64,000 nucleotides of DNA from Pirellula sp. SH-Sr6A (GCF_001610875.1 NZ_CP011272.1:5127988-5191987), one strand, 5' to 3'; shown: positions 1-9,350, numbered from the stretch's first letter. The notes: generated from the sequence alone by a model not told the origin. Program-made: numbers and translations.

Positions 1-1152
1 TGCAGATACTGTAGCAAGACGCTTCGTGTCGCCGATCAATCCGCTGGCAAGAAATGCAAGTGCCCTTCCTGCAGCGCAACACTCGATATCCCTGTGTTTG
101 AACCCGCTTCCCTCGCTCCAGTCGATGCTCCCCCGTCAGCCGATACGAGCGACTCAGATGTATTGCAAATCGGTTGTCCGAAATGTCGGGTCGTCCTGCA
201 CTACGTCAGCGCGCTCGAAGGGACGCGGGGCATGTGCAAAGGATGTGGACACATCTTTACGCTCAGCCAAAAAGCAATCGATGCACCCACTACCGACAGC
301 TTCCCATTCGAGTGCCCTGCTTGCCATTTCATGTTTGAGGGTAAACCGGGCATGGAAGGAAAGAAAGGAAAGTGCACCGAGTGCAATGAAGTGTTCTTCA
401 TCGCTCCCTTAAAACTCCCTGAACCGAAGCCTGCCGTTTCACCGGTACAAGTCTCCAAGCCTAGACCCACGCCGACTCCTGCACCGGCCAATCCCAAATC
501 AAGACAAACGGCTGCACCTAAGCCTAGTACACCAAAGTCCAATGGCCCCAAGTCTCCAGTGCGTCCGTCTGCCACGACCCCCCCTGTCACTCCGTCCGTT
601 CCGTCTCCTTCGATTTGGGATGATCTCGCGATCCCCGATGCAAATTGGAATGCCCCAGCCCAGGCGACTCAGAATCCATATACTGCAAGCTATCCAACGG
701 GGGGAGGCTACCGAGCGCCTTCGAAACGCAAGCGTTCCCTTGATCAAGACACCGTTTACTCCATCGCCTATTGGCATCGCGCTCTCGTTACATCGTTCCT
801 ATGGAGTCTTGTGGTCGGGATCCTGTACGGAATCCTTGTAGTCGTAGCCCAACTGGTCCTGGTAAAGGGACAGGTCGATATGACTCTTTTGATCGCCATC
901 GGCGTCCCGTTTGCCATCCTCGTTCTTTCCCTCTTATTTCTCGCGATTCGATTTTTGATTGCGTATATCTTCTTGTGCATTCGGCTCTACGATGGTCCTG
1001 TGGCGGCCCTATTCATTCTGGGTTACTTCCTTGGCTGTATCCCGTTTCTGCCACTCATCCTCCTGATAATCGTGTTGATCAAAGCGCACTCGGTACTCAA
1101 AGGTGCGGGCTACGATGTCGGACTCACTGGCGTCGATCCCAATTCGCTTTAA
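1..1152 (+). CDS. Zinc-ribbon membrane protein (5' truncated)
   Basis: The reading frame is open from the first base, so the gene starts before the window. Its N-terminal part carries at least three CxxC...CxxC zinc ribbons in series (starting CRYC/CPSC, CPKC/CKGC and CPAC/CTEC), of the MJ0042-like kind common in planctomycetes. A long Pro/Ser/Thr/Lys-rich linker follows, then three hydrophobic segments in the last 130 residues that should anchor the protein in the membrane. The architecture (cytosolic zinc ribbons, flexible linker, C-terminal membrane domain) is known from many planctomycete proteins of unknown function. The stop TAA overlaps by four bases (TTAA) the stop of the convergent adaptor gene, so the two genes share their 3' ends. 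No enzymatic function can be assigned. Confidence 0.8.
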   Translation, partial: CRYCSKTLRVADQSAGKKCKCPSCSATLDIPVFEPASLAPVDAPPSADTSDSDVLQIGCPKCRVVLHYVSALEGTRGMCKGCGHIFTLSQKAIDAPTTDSFPFECPACHFMFEGKPGMEGKKGKCTECNEVFFIAPLKLPEPKPAVSPVQVSKPRPTPTPAPANPKSRQTAAPKPSTPKSNGPKSPVRPSATTPPVTPSVPSPSIWDDLAIPDANWNAPAQATQNPYTASYPTGGGYRAPSKRKRSLDQDTVYSIAYWHRALVTSFLWSLVVGILYGILVVVAQLVLVKGQVDMTLLIAIGVPFAILVLSLLFLAIRFLIAYIFLCIRLYDGPVAALFILGYFLGCIPFLPLILLIIVLIKAHSVLKGAGYDVGLTGVDPNSL

Positions 1153-2282
1153 TCGATTTTCCCTTCGATATAGACGTCGACTTGCTGACCAACCGAAGCC
1201 TTGAGCTCGTCGGGTTTCGCCGAGTAGATGACTTGCAATACGCGTGTGTCGACTCGCTCACTCACAGTCCCCGTCAAGGTCCTCTTTGGAACAACTAACG
1301 GTTCCGTGCGGACATACTGGAGTGGAACCTTGGTACCCGGTTTCCCACGCAAGGACGCATAGGCCTTCGCTCCGGCTGAAAAACGTGGGATTTCTGCTTC
1401 ATCGATATCGACTCGAACATGCAATGGATCGATGACTCCTAACGAGATGAAAGGAGTCGAAAGAATAGAAGCGGGGACGAACTCGCCTACTCTCAACCGA
1501 ACGCTAAGAACTGTTCCGTCCTTAGGTGCCACGATGGTTCTCAGATCCAAATTGGTTTGGGCTCGTTGCAAATTCGCCTCCGCTTGCACGACGGCAATTT
1601 TCTGGACCTCTATGGAAGGAGCCTGCGGTCCCGCGAGGAGGTCCAAGTTGGCCTTGGCCTCAAGCCGCCTCGCTTCGGTCTCGGCAATTTTTCCTTTCGC
1701 GGTCTCCAAATTAAGTCGTCGCGTATCGATTTCCTCTTCGGACAGTGCAAAGGTTCCTTGAACCGATCGCACACGTTCAAAGTCTTTTTCCGCGTTGCGG
1801 AGCGCCGCCTCCGCTTGTTCATGAATCGCGATCGCAGCTCGATAGCGAGCTTCGAGGGTTGGAATATTCCCTTGCAGTTCTGCCAATCGAGCTTGTTGTG
1901 ACACCAATTCAGCCTTAGCGACAGCGACGTCTGCGATCGCGGACCGGCGATCCAATCGAATCAGTGCATCCCCTTGTTTCACTGAGTGACCGGGTTGCAC
2001 ACACACTTCTTCGACTACACCCGGGAGTTGAGAGCCGATCGTCGTCGCTTCTCCTACGGGTTCGACTATTCCAACACCTCCAATGAAGTTGGCGTTCGAG
2101 GGATAGTCAGATGGCCGTGAAGCAACCGATTGAACATTTGGAGCGGTGGGAGGAGTTCGCTTCACCGCAGTCTCTTGCTCCCGGGGTGTATTCTTTCGAA
2201 TGAAAGAAATGGCGAAGACCAACAAAACACCCGCTAGCACAACCGAAGCAATTGCAAAAAGAGAAGTTAAAGATCGATTCAT
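1149..2282 (-). CDS. HlyD/DevB-like efflux periplasmic adaptor subunit
   Basis: This 377-residue membrane-fusion protein should bridge an inner-membrane ABC exporter and the outer envelope. Residues 8-28 form one membrane anchor. A biotinyl/lipoyl-like half motif (GVVEEVCVQPGHSVKQGDAL) comes next, then an Ala/Glu/Arg-rich coiled-coil hairpin at roughly residues 100-210. The second lipoyl half (APKDGTVLSV) and a beta-barrel domain follow. The gene is the last in a row after the permease and ATPase genes, separated from the ATPase stop by only 8 bases, which strongly suggests one tripartite DevBCA/MacAB-like exporter. The transported substrate is not evident. Confidence 0.88.
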   Translation of the reverse strand: MNRSLTSLFAIASVVLAGVLLVFAISFIRKNTPREQETAVKRTPPTAPNVQSVASRPSDYPSNANFIGGVGIVEPVGEATTIGSQLPGVVEEVCVQPGHSVKQGDALIRLDRRSAIADVAVAKAELVSQQARLAELQGNIPTLEARYRAAIAIHEQAEAALRNAEKDFERVRSVQGTFALSEEEIDTRRLNLETAKGKIAETEARRLEAKANLDLLAGPQAPSIEVQKIAVVQAEANLQRAQTNLDLRTIVAPKDGTVLSVRLRVGEFVPASILSTPFISLGVIDPLHVRVDIDEAEIPRFSAGAKAYASLRGKPGTKVPLQYVRTEPLVVPKRTLTGTVSERVDTRVLQVIYSAKPDELKASVGQQVDVYIEGKID

Positions 2283-2290
2283 GGCATTTC

Positions 2291-3067
2291 TCAGTGCGAG
2301 GACTTCTCGCTTTCGGAGCGGGTAGATTCTGTATCGGGTTGCGCCGAGACGTCCAGGATACGGCCATCCGACATGCTTGCGATCAGATCCGCGAATCCAT
2401 AGATTCGGTTATCGTGGGTCACGACAATCACTGCGCGCTGCGGTGAGTTTGCCACCTCTTGCATTAGTTGCATGACAGCGTAACCGGATTCGGTATCGAG
2501 CGAGGCGGTGGGCTCGTCGCATATGACGATCCGCGGATCATGGACGAGAGCCCTCGCAATGGCGACGCGCTGCTGCTGTCCACCTGAAAGTTGATTCGGA
2601 TACTTGTTCGCATTGCTGCTCATGCCCAGTTTGTCTAGCAACACAGAGCTCTTTCGCTTGGCTGCAGCGAGCGTGTGGCCTTGCACAACCAGCGAAACCG
2701 CCGCGTTCTCCGCAGCGGTCAATGCAGGAATCAAGTTAAATTGCTGGAAGATAAACCCTAAGGTCTGAGCTCGAAACGAAACCAATCGTCCCCCACGCAG
2801 CTTGGTAATCTCGCGATCTAAGACATGAACCTGCCCCGACGTCGGCGTGAGCAGACCTGCGATAATGGAAATCAAAGTGGTTTTTCCGCATCCGCTAGGG
2901 CCGACTAAAAAAGTCGTCTTGCCGAGTGGGATGACTAGGTCCACACCGTGCAACACTCGCACCTTCGCTTGCCCCTCGCCGAAATCGCGAGTGATTGACC
3001 GACACGCAACTGCGATGTTCTCATCGGCCTTCGACGGGAGGGTGTTTCGATGCACAGTTAGGCTCAA
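2291..3067 (-). CDS. ABC transporter ATP-binding protein, MacB/DevA type
   Basis: A complete 258-residue ABC ATPase. The Walker A motif GPSGCGKTT is at about residues 56-64, the signature LSGGQQQRVAIARAL near 160, the Walker B with catalytic Glu reads IVICDEPTASLD, and a switch His lies in VVTHDNR. The Q-loop region (FIFQQFNLIPALTAAENAAV) matches the MacB/LolD/DevA branch, which powers FtsX-like permeases. It lies 26 bp after the permease gene and 8 bp before the adaptor gene on the same strand, so the three subunits are most likely co-translated. It should hydrolyse ATP on the cytoplasmic face of the exporter. Confidence 0.92.
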   Translation of the reverse strand: MSLTVHRNTLPSKADENIAVACRSITRDFGEGQAKVRVLHGVDLVIPLGKTTFLVGPSGCGKTTLISIIAGLLTPTSGQVHVLDREITKLRGGRLVSFRAQTLGFIFQQFNLIPALTAAENAAVSLVVQGHTLAAAKRKSSVLLDKLGMSSNANKYPNQLSGGQQQRVAIARALVHDPRIVICDEPTASLDTESGYAVMQLMQEVANSPQRAVIVVTHDNRIYGFADLIASMSDGRILDVSAQPDTESTRSESEKSSH

Positions 3068-3093
3068 AGAGATTCTCCACTTCGGTGCATCGG

Positions 3094-4233
3094 TTAGCCT
3101 CTAAAAACAACGGCGGGATCGACAAATAAAAGACGGCGCAGCGCGACCAGCGATGCTAGAAAAATGATTCCCGCCGCAACCGCTCCCGAGAGGAGGCCAA
3201 TCTGCCAAGGCAAATAGAAGCCAGCGAAGTTTGAGTTCCTTCCAGCGAATTCAAAGAAGGAGGCTGCCCCGAAGAGCCCTAAACTGAAACCCACGAAACC
3301 AACGACTATGGCCTGTAGAAATACCATTCCAACCAATTTCGCATTGCGGGCACCGATCGCTTTGAGAACGGCAAAGTATCGAAGATTTTCCAAGACGAAC
3401 AGGTTGAACATCAATCCCACCACACAGACCCCTACCAAAATCCCCAACCCCACTACTGTCCCAAAACTCACGGGAATGCCGGTATTGTCGATCACATATT
3501 GGATGGCCTTATTCCGAAACTCGACCGACGTCATGGCTTGAAGTCCTGTCTTTTCGGAAATGGTCGCTGCAACTTGCTCCGCCGATTGCGAACCTTGCGC
3601 TCGAGCGAGAATAAACGACATTTGATTGCGGCCGTTGTTGGTGTACTGCAATGCTTGGGAGTAACGGGTGAAAAACGTAATCGACGATGTGAATTTGGGG
3701 GAGTCCTTGACCACTGCCACGACAACGGCTCGGCGATCGTTTAGTTCCACGGTGCGCCCTAGCGTGATGGGTTCATTCCGCCAAACTTTTCCGTACCCGT
3801 CTAGCCCCACCGCCACAGCATCCGGACGCCTGAGTTCTTCGATCTCCCCTAGGACCACCTCCGAAGGAACACCTACTAGCGAGGCATCGTCGACGCCGAG
3901 GAGAAGTGCCGACTCAAGCTCCCCCGTTGCCGTCCGAATGGTGGCCATCGATTTAAAAAATGGTACTGCCCACTCCACGCCTGGTACCCCTCGAACGCGT
4001 CCAAGTTCGGTATCTCGGAGAGGAAACACCGTGTCTAGATTCTTTACCCCAGGATCCATCACCCAGATGTTGGCTTCGGGCACGTCGACAATGACGGCGG
4101 CTGCACGTGCCAGGAGCCCCAAGAAAATCCCCAACTGCTGATTGATAAGAAGCGTGGAAAACGCGACGCCAATGACCAAGCCTAAGTATTTGGCTCGGTC
4201 GTGAAAAAGCATCTTGAGCGCGATCCAAAACAT
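3094..4233 (-). CDS. FtsX/DevC-like ABC transporter permease
   Basis: This 379-residue permease has one N-terminal transmembrane segment (about residues 15-40) and a large extracytoplasmic domain of the MacB-PCD type. Three C-terminal segments follow (about 265-290, 315-335 and 345-370). The start, MFWIALKMLFHDRAKYLG, is typical of DevC-like permeases, which have four segments in total. The extracytoplasmic part contains the usual repeated 'VPGVEWAVPFF...RTATGELESALLLGVD' type strands, shown here only in part. It is the first subunit of the permease-ATPase-adaptor row and is preceded on the same strand by the DUF3299 gene 174 bp upstream. The substrate is unknown; DevBCA systems export glycolipids and MacAB systems export peptides or macrolides. 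Confidence 0.88.
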   Translation of the reverse strand: MFWIALKMLFHDRAKYLGLVIGVAFSTLLINQQLGIFLGLLARAAAVIVDVPEANIWVMDPGVKNLDTVFPLRDTELGRVRGVPGVEWAVPFFKSMATIRTATGELESALLLGVDDASLVGVPSEVVLGEIEELRRPDAVAVGLDGYGKVWRNEPITLGRTVELNDRRAVVVAVVKDSPKFTSSITFFTRYSQALQYTNNGRNQMSFILARAQGSQSAEQVAATISEKTGLQAMTSVEFRNKAIQYVIDNTGIPVSFGTVVGLGILVGVCVVGLMFNLFVLENLRYFAVLKAIGARNAKLVGMVFLQAIVVGFVGFSLGLFGAASFFEFAGRNSNFAGFYLPWQIGLLSGAVAAGIIFLASLVALRRLLFVDPAVVFRG

Positions 4234-4407
4234 AGTGGAGTTCCATCAACCGCGAAGAGAAGACCGGCGGATGAAACCAACGGTCGAGGCGTTGTACGGT
4301 TGTACCCACGACGCCGGATGCATGAAAGGTAGATGCGAAAGATAAAGGGACGGTCCATCGTTGGATTCCCAAGCCCCCTCCTCCACGGAATCCTGCTCCG
4401 CACCCTG

Positions 4408-5100
4408 CTACTGAAAATGCTCTGCTTCGAGGACGTAATAGACGCCCGTCAAGCCATCGATCTCTTTGATTTGTGGCATTACCTCGAAAGTCCCCGCGAG
4501 AGAATGCTGCCGGTACGATCGAGTCGCAAACTTCTCGTTCACCAATCGGACTTCAATCATGTGTGTCAATGGCGGTTGTGTACCGAAGCAGCAAGTCGCC
4601 CAATCGGGGACCAGGACAAACGACTTGGAGCTCATACTGGCCAACGAGGTGGGGTGGATGTACCCCTTTAAGAAGATCTTCTTCCCGTTGAGCTTCAATG
4701 CTTCCAGCGTTGGCACATCGGGAGCCCCCATAGGACTTTTTAAGGCAGCGAACGAAATGCGTTCGTATCCGTCCGGAACCTCGGTCAAATAAATGTAAGA
4801 GTGTTTGGCAGGAGCCCCGATCAACAAGGCAATACCTAGGACACCGCCGATGGCAGCCCAAAGCTTCCCAGTTAGCTCGGCCGGAAATCTGTTGAGATTA
4901 TAGAAAGCTAAGCACGCGAAGAGGGTCGCCAGGAATGGCAAAACCGTCAACAGCGGGGAGAACCAAGCGAGAAGACCAAAGAGGCCAAAGAACACCGACA
5001 AGATAGCCGCTCGGCTCAGCGCCTTGTAGGAGAACTCCTCAGGTAGGTCTTCAGCAACCCCTTGAAAGAATGCCTCGTTTTGCGATTCAGGTTTCAACAT
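4408..5100 (-). CDS. DUF3299-domain membrane protein
   Basis: A 230-residue protein with hydrophobic segments in residues 32-66 and 81-96, followed by a soluble C-terminal domain. That domain contains the paired cysteines and glycine of DUF3299 (CCFG at residues 170-173, within PDWATCCFGTQPP). It also has the family phrase 'LNGKKIFLKGYIHP'. DUF3299 proteins are of unknown function and often accompany MacB-like exporters. Here the gene is the first of the minus-strand row that continues with permease, ATPase and adaptor. The adjacent Cys pair and nearby His suggest metal or redox chemistry, but that is inference. Confidence 0.75.
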   Translation of the reverse strand: MLKPESQNEAFFQGVAEDLPEEFSYKALSRAAILSVFFGLFGLLAWFSPLLTVLPFLATLFACLAFYNLNRFPAELTGKLWAAIGGVLGIALLIGAPAKHSYIYLTEVPDGYERISFAALKSPMGAPDVPTLEALKLNGKKIFLKGYIHPTSLASMSSKSFVLVPDWATCCFGTQPPLTHMIEVRLVNEKFATRSYRQHSLAGTFEVMPQIKEIDGLTGVYYVLEAEHFQ

Positions 5101-5179
5101 ACGCGATGAGTCTCTCGGAAAAGCAAGAGAACCTAATTTGTCGAGGGACTAGGGTCGATGCCAAAACACCTGTCGATGC

Positions 5180-6616
5180 CTAGCCGTTTCGGGTAGCAAC
5201 CAACCACATAAACGTACCGGTTGTCAATGTTGCGAGCGATACTACGCCGAGCGCTCGCCAGTGGTTCAAGTGAATGGAATGTGGATTCGATAGAGTAGTA
5301 TCGAAATCGTTGAAAACGATCGATTCTCCTGCCACCGTAGCGACGCGCGACTGCATGCGAGCCGCGAAGCCTGCTCGGAACACCCTTTCTTCATCAGCCC
5401 CACTGGACGCATCCGCGAGAATGCTCTTCGGAGCCCAACGGATCTGGCTCGACTCGTCCTTTTTGGGAGCATTCGAGCCCGGAATAGGAATAGGGAAGAA
5501 CGTCTTCGATCGCTTCACGGCTGCCGGATCGATCTGCTCCATCTCTTTAAGTCGCTCTTTGGCCTCGGGGAGCGGGCAAGCTCTCGTGTAGTTCACGATC
5601 GGCATCCGAATCCACGCATTGTCTTCCTTGGCATCTTTGAAGAGCTGGGTCAAACGATCCAATTGGGACCAGTCCTCCATACGTGCTAGATCGGGAATGA
5701 CCAAGTCGGCCAAATCGGGTCGTTCGAGCAAATGGCACATCGCCTTGGCAACGGCAGGCTTCGTCAACACTTTCCCCTCGGTGGAGTGGAATCGCAATGC
5801 CATTACCGCAGCAAAAATATCAACGTACTGAGACTCAGGGTTTTTCAAAAAGGAATCGACGATCAAGGGAAGGCCAGCTTCCCCTTTGAGTGTCAAGTAA
5901 GCGGCGATCAACGAATCCAAACCGGCGCGATCCTCGGGCTTGGTACTCGTGATCATCTTCTCCATCCACACGGTGTCTTCGTTGGTTCCACACACACCTA
6001 GCATCGTGTAGTAGAGCCGTTTGCGATCGGGAGCCATTGCGGGATCTTGCACCCACCCGATGAGCTTGGGGCGATCCATCTTGCTTTTGAGCTTGATCAC
6101 CTCTTCATAGGGAGTCAGTGCAAACTCGTCATAGCAATCGCGAGAAAGCAAAGCATCGGGATGCTCGAAATATTCTTGAAAGAACGCCAATCGCTCGACG
6201 GGATCCTGGGGGAGTTTTAAAAGCTTCGAGACGTATTTCTCCCCTTCGTCAGTCAGGGGGACGGGAGAGGACCAAACCAGTTCGCGAGGGTCGACACCCT
6301 GCATGAGGAAACGCTTTGTCGATTTGCCAGGTCCGAAATAGGTGGCTTGAAATTCCTGCCCCACCTTGACGAGCGCGTCCCCTTTGAGGATCGCCTCCAG
6401 CTTGAACTTCGCAAGCCCATCGATGTCATCGCGGCCATCGGGGACGAGAGTCGCGATGGCCACAACGTCCATCGATTCCATTTCTTGCCGAAGCGTCTGA
6501 CCTGCGGCGGTGCAGAAGGGACACAGGGACGCCATGGCGTGGGCGTTCCCTAGCGAGTTCCAAGGATTCGTCCAAGCGACAAATGCGCACGCGAGAACTG
6601 CTAAAATCCTTACCAT
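5180..6616 (-). CDS. Secreted planctomycete hypothetical protein
   Basis: A 478-residue protein of unknown function. The start chosen at 6616 gives a signal peptide (MVRILAVLACAFVAW...NAHA) and is preceded by GAGGA at a suitable distance; alternatives are an ATG at 6631 and a TTG at 6658. Just after the signal peptide lies a CPFC motif (in LCPFCTAAGQTL). The following domain is rich in beta strands and asks for comparison with OB-like 'cytochrome c/thiol' domains. The middle third is alpha-helical and HEAT-like (helix pairs with repeated Leu/Ala). A C-terminal hydrophobic segment (about the last 20 residues) may anchor it. It is monocistronic or co-transcribed with the downstream DUF3299 gene (79 bp apart). 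Confidence 0.7.
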   Translation of the reverse strand: MVRILAVLACAFVAWTNPWNSLGNAHAMASLCPFCTAAGQTLRQEMESMDVVAIATLVPDGRDDIDGLAKFKLEAILKGDALVKVGQEFQATYFGPGKSTKRFLMQGVDPRELVWSSPVPLTDEGEKYVSKLLKLPQDPVERLAFFQEYFEHPDALLSRDCYDEFALTPYEEVIKLKSKMDRPKLIGWVQDPAMAPDRKRLYYTMLGVCGTNEDTVWMEKMITSTKPEDRAGLDSLIAAYLTLKGEAGLPLIVDSFLKNPESQYVDIFAAVMALRFHSTEGKVLTKPAVAKAMCHLLERPDLADLVIPDLARMEDWSQLDRLTQLFKDAKEDNAWIRMPIVNYTRACPLPEAKERLKEMEQIDPAAVKRSKTFFPIPIPGSNAPKKDESSQIRWAPKSILADASSGADEERVFRAGFAARMQSRVATVAGESIVFNDFDTTLSNPHSIHLNHWRALGVVSLATLTTGTFMWLVATRNG

Positions 6617-6785
6617 CGATACATTCCTCATTCCACGAACCTTAACAAGTCGACTCAAGTCCCGGGCGGCCCCAGACCTAGGGCGGGGCGGACCGTTTAA
6701 TTTAAGTCATTTGTAGGGGTCAGGACCAGGAGTGAATGGAATAAATTACCAAAAGGGGGTGGGACTTTAACGGTCCTGGCGGAGT

Positions 6786-7724
6786 TTAGCGGCTCCAAAA
6801 AAGTCCAAGAAGTGCGCCGGTCGCCAACCCACCTAGGTGCGCCATATTCGCCATTCCTAAACCGCCTTGACTCAAGAAGCCTGCCAACAAAAGCATCCCC
6901 GTAAGCACGTAACCATCGGGAGGAAAGTAGAAACCGCAATCGGGCCGCAACTGAGACTTCACCGCCAAATAACCGAAAAGCCCCAGAACGACTCCTGAGA
7001 TGCCCACGAAATTGGGTGTCCCCCAGAACTGGGTAGGCATCAACCCCTGCAGCAAGTGCGCGCCGATCGCGGACAGAAGAAGAATGATCGAATACTTTCC
7101 GATCCCTTCGACACGTTCGGTCAATCGCCCCAAGGATGCGAGCGAGATCATGTTTAGCAGCAAGTGCAGTGTTCCGCCGTGCAAGAAAGCTGGAGTGATG
7201 ACGCGCCAGATTTCCCCTTGTTTCAGCGAGTAGGCGGGATCGCGCGTCTCGACGTATTTCGCGTAATCGACGAACTTCAGTTCCTTCATCGCTATCGCAC
7301 CGAGTCGGTTCCCATCGCTCACGTACCCGAACTCCGTGACCAACCCCAACACAACGCACAGGATGATCAAAGCCAATGTCAAAGGCGGCATCTTGCCTCC
7401 CACACCGGCCGGGCGCGTGTATTTGACCTTTTGAACGTTTTTCTCGCGTTGCTTTTGTAAGTCGCGTTCCTTCTGAACAATCGCCCTCGCCTCGACTATC
7501 GCACTGCGATACCGCTCGTGATTCGGGTCCGCGAGAAAGTATTGCAGCTCTCGATCCGCCTCGGGAATCCGGTCTTCCTCTCGGATCCATATGGACCAAC
7601 TGGGATCGCTCGTTCCCGGTCGCGGGGATTCGGTCTCGACGTGGGTCGATATTCCTTTGGTGAGCAGATAAGCGACAAAAGCCTCCGCTTGGGGTTTCGA
7701 ATCGATGTCCGTTAAATGTCTCAT
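6786..7724 (-). CDS. Rhomboid family intramembrane serine protease
   Basis: A 312-residue membrane protease that should cut single-pass membrane proteins within the bilayer. The catalytic pair is visible: Ser243 in GISG and His296 in MAHLGG. His187 and Asn191 in HLLLN match the family's oxyanion/structural positions. The N-terminal ~100 residues form a GlpG-like cytosolic domain (DSKPQAEAFVAYLLTKGIS), and a charged linker precedes the first membrane helix at about residue 112. The gene starts 7 bp after the stop of the SprT-like gene on the same strand, so the two are probably co-transcribed. Confidence 0.92.
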   Translation of the reverse strand: MRHLTDIDSKPQAEAFVAYLLTKGISTHVETESPRPGTSDPSWSIWIREEDRIPEADRELQYFLADPNHERYRSAIVEARAIVQKERDLQKQREKNVQKVKYTRPAGVGGKMPPLTLALIILCVVLGLVTEFGYVSDGNRLGAIAMKELKFVDYAKYVETRDPAYSLKQGEIWRVITPAFLHGGTLHLLLNMISLASLGRLTERVEGIGKYSIILLLSAIGAHLLQGLMPTQFWGTPNFVGISGVVLGLFGYLAVKSQLRPDCGFYFPPDGYVLTGMLLLAGFLSQGGLGMANMAHLGGLATGALLGLFWSR

Positions 7725-7731
7725 GCGTTGA

Positions 7732-8622
7732 TCAAGCGATTGGGCGGAGTTGTTGGATGGGAACGTAGTACTTCACGTAGCGGCGACCATCGCTAAAGCG
7801 CTGCCCGCGACTATCTTCTACCAGAATAGTGGCTCGACGAGTAATCCTATTGACCAGGCCGACCAAGGTTTTTCCTTCATGTCGAAACGCAACGCGCGTG
7901 CCGGGACGAATATTGAATTCCTTGGCCGCTCGCTCCTGCTGGGTAATCAACTCATGCCGATGCTCCGTGTGAGCAAACAAACTCTTCGCAATCGACTGGA
8001 AACGTCCGGCAGCGCAGTCGCTTTGGATCCAAACCAGCATCTCACAAAGATGGATCAACTCGTGCTCGACCACCCGTTGCATGGCGGTGAGACGGTCTTG
8101 GCATTCGAACCCGCAAACCCGAATCGTATCGCCCGGAGCACGAAAAGATTGAAACAAGAGGGACGTCGACAAGGCGATTTCGTAATGAGTACGCCCCGGT
8201 TTGCCCGCCGTGGGCGGAAAGGTCGTCCGCGTCGTCTTTCCACCCGCCCGAGTCATTCGCGAACTCAATCGAAAGGAAAGACCATACGATTCCGCCAAAG
8301 GCAACGCGATCCCCCCCAAGAACGACTCGTCATACAACCAAGCCATCGACTCGAGATCGCTGCGAGAAACGGCATGAAAATTTCGAGTCTTCATCACTTT
8401 GGATCGTGATAAGATTCGATCTGCGATCCACTTCTGACGTTCCGATCGATCGCGCCACACATGTGGGTCCCGGTACAACACCTCCCCCAACTGCTTTTGC
8501 ATGGCGATCCGCTGCGATGTCGACAAGGATGTAGCAGCGGGAGTCGACGGCCGCGCAGCGTTCGAAAGCCTTTGCTCCTCGCCCATCTTCGATGACCCGT
8601 TCGGTTTGGCTGGTTTCCTCAT
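7732..8622 (-). CDS. SprT-like zinc metalloprotein
   Basis: A protein of 296 residues when started at the ATG at 8622; a longer frame to 8694 adds 24 residues that overlap the promoter region. The metal-binding helix HELIHLCEML fits the HExxH of SprT/Spartan-like proteases, and a later His-rich stretch (HTEHRHEL) can supply the third ligand. The N-terminal part is basic and Ser-rich. The C-terminal ~70 residues resemble the small basic beta domain that follows SprT domains (VGLVNRITRRATILVE). SprT-like proteins act on DNA-protein crosslinks in eukaryotes; the role in bacteria is less clear. Rhomboid protease follows directly. Confidence 0.75.
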   Translation of the reverse strand: MRKPAKPNGSSKMGEEQRLSNAARPSTPAATSLSTSQRIAMQKQLGEVLYRDPHVWRDRSERQKWIADRILSRSKVMKTRNFHAVSRSDLESMAWLYDESFLGGIALPLAESYGLSFRLSSRMTRAGGKTTRTTFPPTAGKPGRTHYEIALSTSLLFQSFRAPGDTIRVCGFECQDRLTAMQRVVEHELIHLCEMLVWIQSDCAAGRFQSIAKSLFAHTEHRHELITQQERAAKEFNIRPGTRVAFRHEGKTLVGLVNRITRRATILVEDSRGQRFSDGRRYVKYYVPIQQLRPIA

Positions 8623-8661
8623 ATCCTTTGAATCGTCCTCGCTGCGCCATATCGCACGGGA

Positions 8662-8732
8662 AGTATACCGCAGGACATGCCACCAGTGCAGCATCGAAAC
8701 GGCTGCCCGACGGAAAAGGCTTGCGGTATACT
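8662..8732. promoter_or_regulatory. Divergent promoter region with 11-bp mirrored arms
   Basis: Between the divergent SprT-like and DUF2760 genes, AGTATACCGCA (8662-8672) and its exact reverse complement TGCGGTATACT (8722-8732) face outwards with 49 bases between them. Each arm ends in TATACT pointing towards its own gene (start codons 40 and 51 bases further on), which fits a -10 box. No convincing -35 boxes were seen. The arms could equally be operator half-sites. Confidence 0.45.
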
Positions 8733-8783
8733 CACTCGCTCGATTTCGCGTTCGTCCACCCTTTTTCCTCTTGAGCGAGTCTC

Positions 8784-9350
8784 ATGCGAATCCTGCTCGC
8801 ATTCCGCGCTTTCTTCGCCGTTCTCCTGAACAAGGAGCGAGCGGCTGCGGTACAAAAACTTCTTTTGCCCGCCCCGGCCCAGCCCGATCGGGGGCAAACC
8901 CCATCGGGATCGAAGCCAACGATGGAGCCGGAACGACCCCTTGCGACTCCGAAAAAGCCCGCGCCGATCGCCCCGAAATCCACACGAAGTGAAGCGCTGA
9001 CGCTGCTCAGCACGCTCCAACGAGAGGCGAGACTGATCGATTTGATCCAAGAGTCCCTCGACCAATACAGCGATGCGCAAATCGGCGCCGCCGCGCGCGA
9101 TGTCCTGCGAGACTCTAAAAAGTGCTTGCAACAGGCCTTCGGAATCAAACCCCTGCTCGAACAATCGGAGGGGGAAGCAGTCTCCATTCCCGATACCCCA
9201 TCCCCCATTCGCTGGCGATTGCTCGGATCGCCCAAAACGAACGGCCGAGTCGTTCACCCCGGCTGGATCGCCACTCAATGCAATCTTCCGACTTGGTCGG
9301 GCAACGCCGACGACTCTTTGGTCCTCGCAGCGGCCGAAGTGGAAACTTGA
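8784..9350 (+). CDS. DUF2760-domain protein
   Basis: A 188-residue cytosolic protein. The N-terminus is short and hydrophobic (MRILLAFRAFFAVLL) and leads into a Pro/Ala/Lys-rich linker. The conserved DUF2760 domain covers about residues 68-188 (ALTLLSTLQREARLIDLIQE and, near the end, VVHPGWIATQCNLP). The function of the family is unknown; it is often encoded near Hsp70-like chaperones, but none is next to it here. The next gene, beta-RFAP synthase-like, begins 26 bp downstream on the same strand. Confidence 0.8.
   Translation: MRILLAFRAFFAVLLNKERAAAVQKLLLPAPAQPDRGQTPSGSKPTMEPERPLATPKKPAPIAPKSTRSEALTLLSTLQREARLIDLIQESLDQYSDAQIGAAARDVLRDSKKCLQQAFGIKPLLEQSEGEAVSIPDTPSPIRWRLLGSPKTNGRVVHPGWIATQCNLPTWSGNADDSLVLAAAEVET

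Noticed and set aside
6697-7599. 300-codon frame overlapping the rhomboid gene on the same strand
   Set aside because: The other frame has the catalytic Ser/His motifs and a proper start; this one is Arg-rich and without motif.
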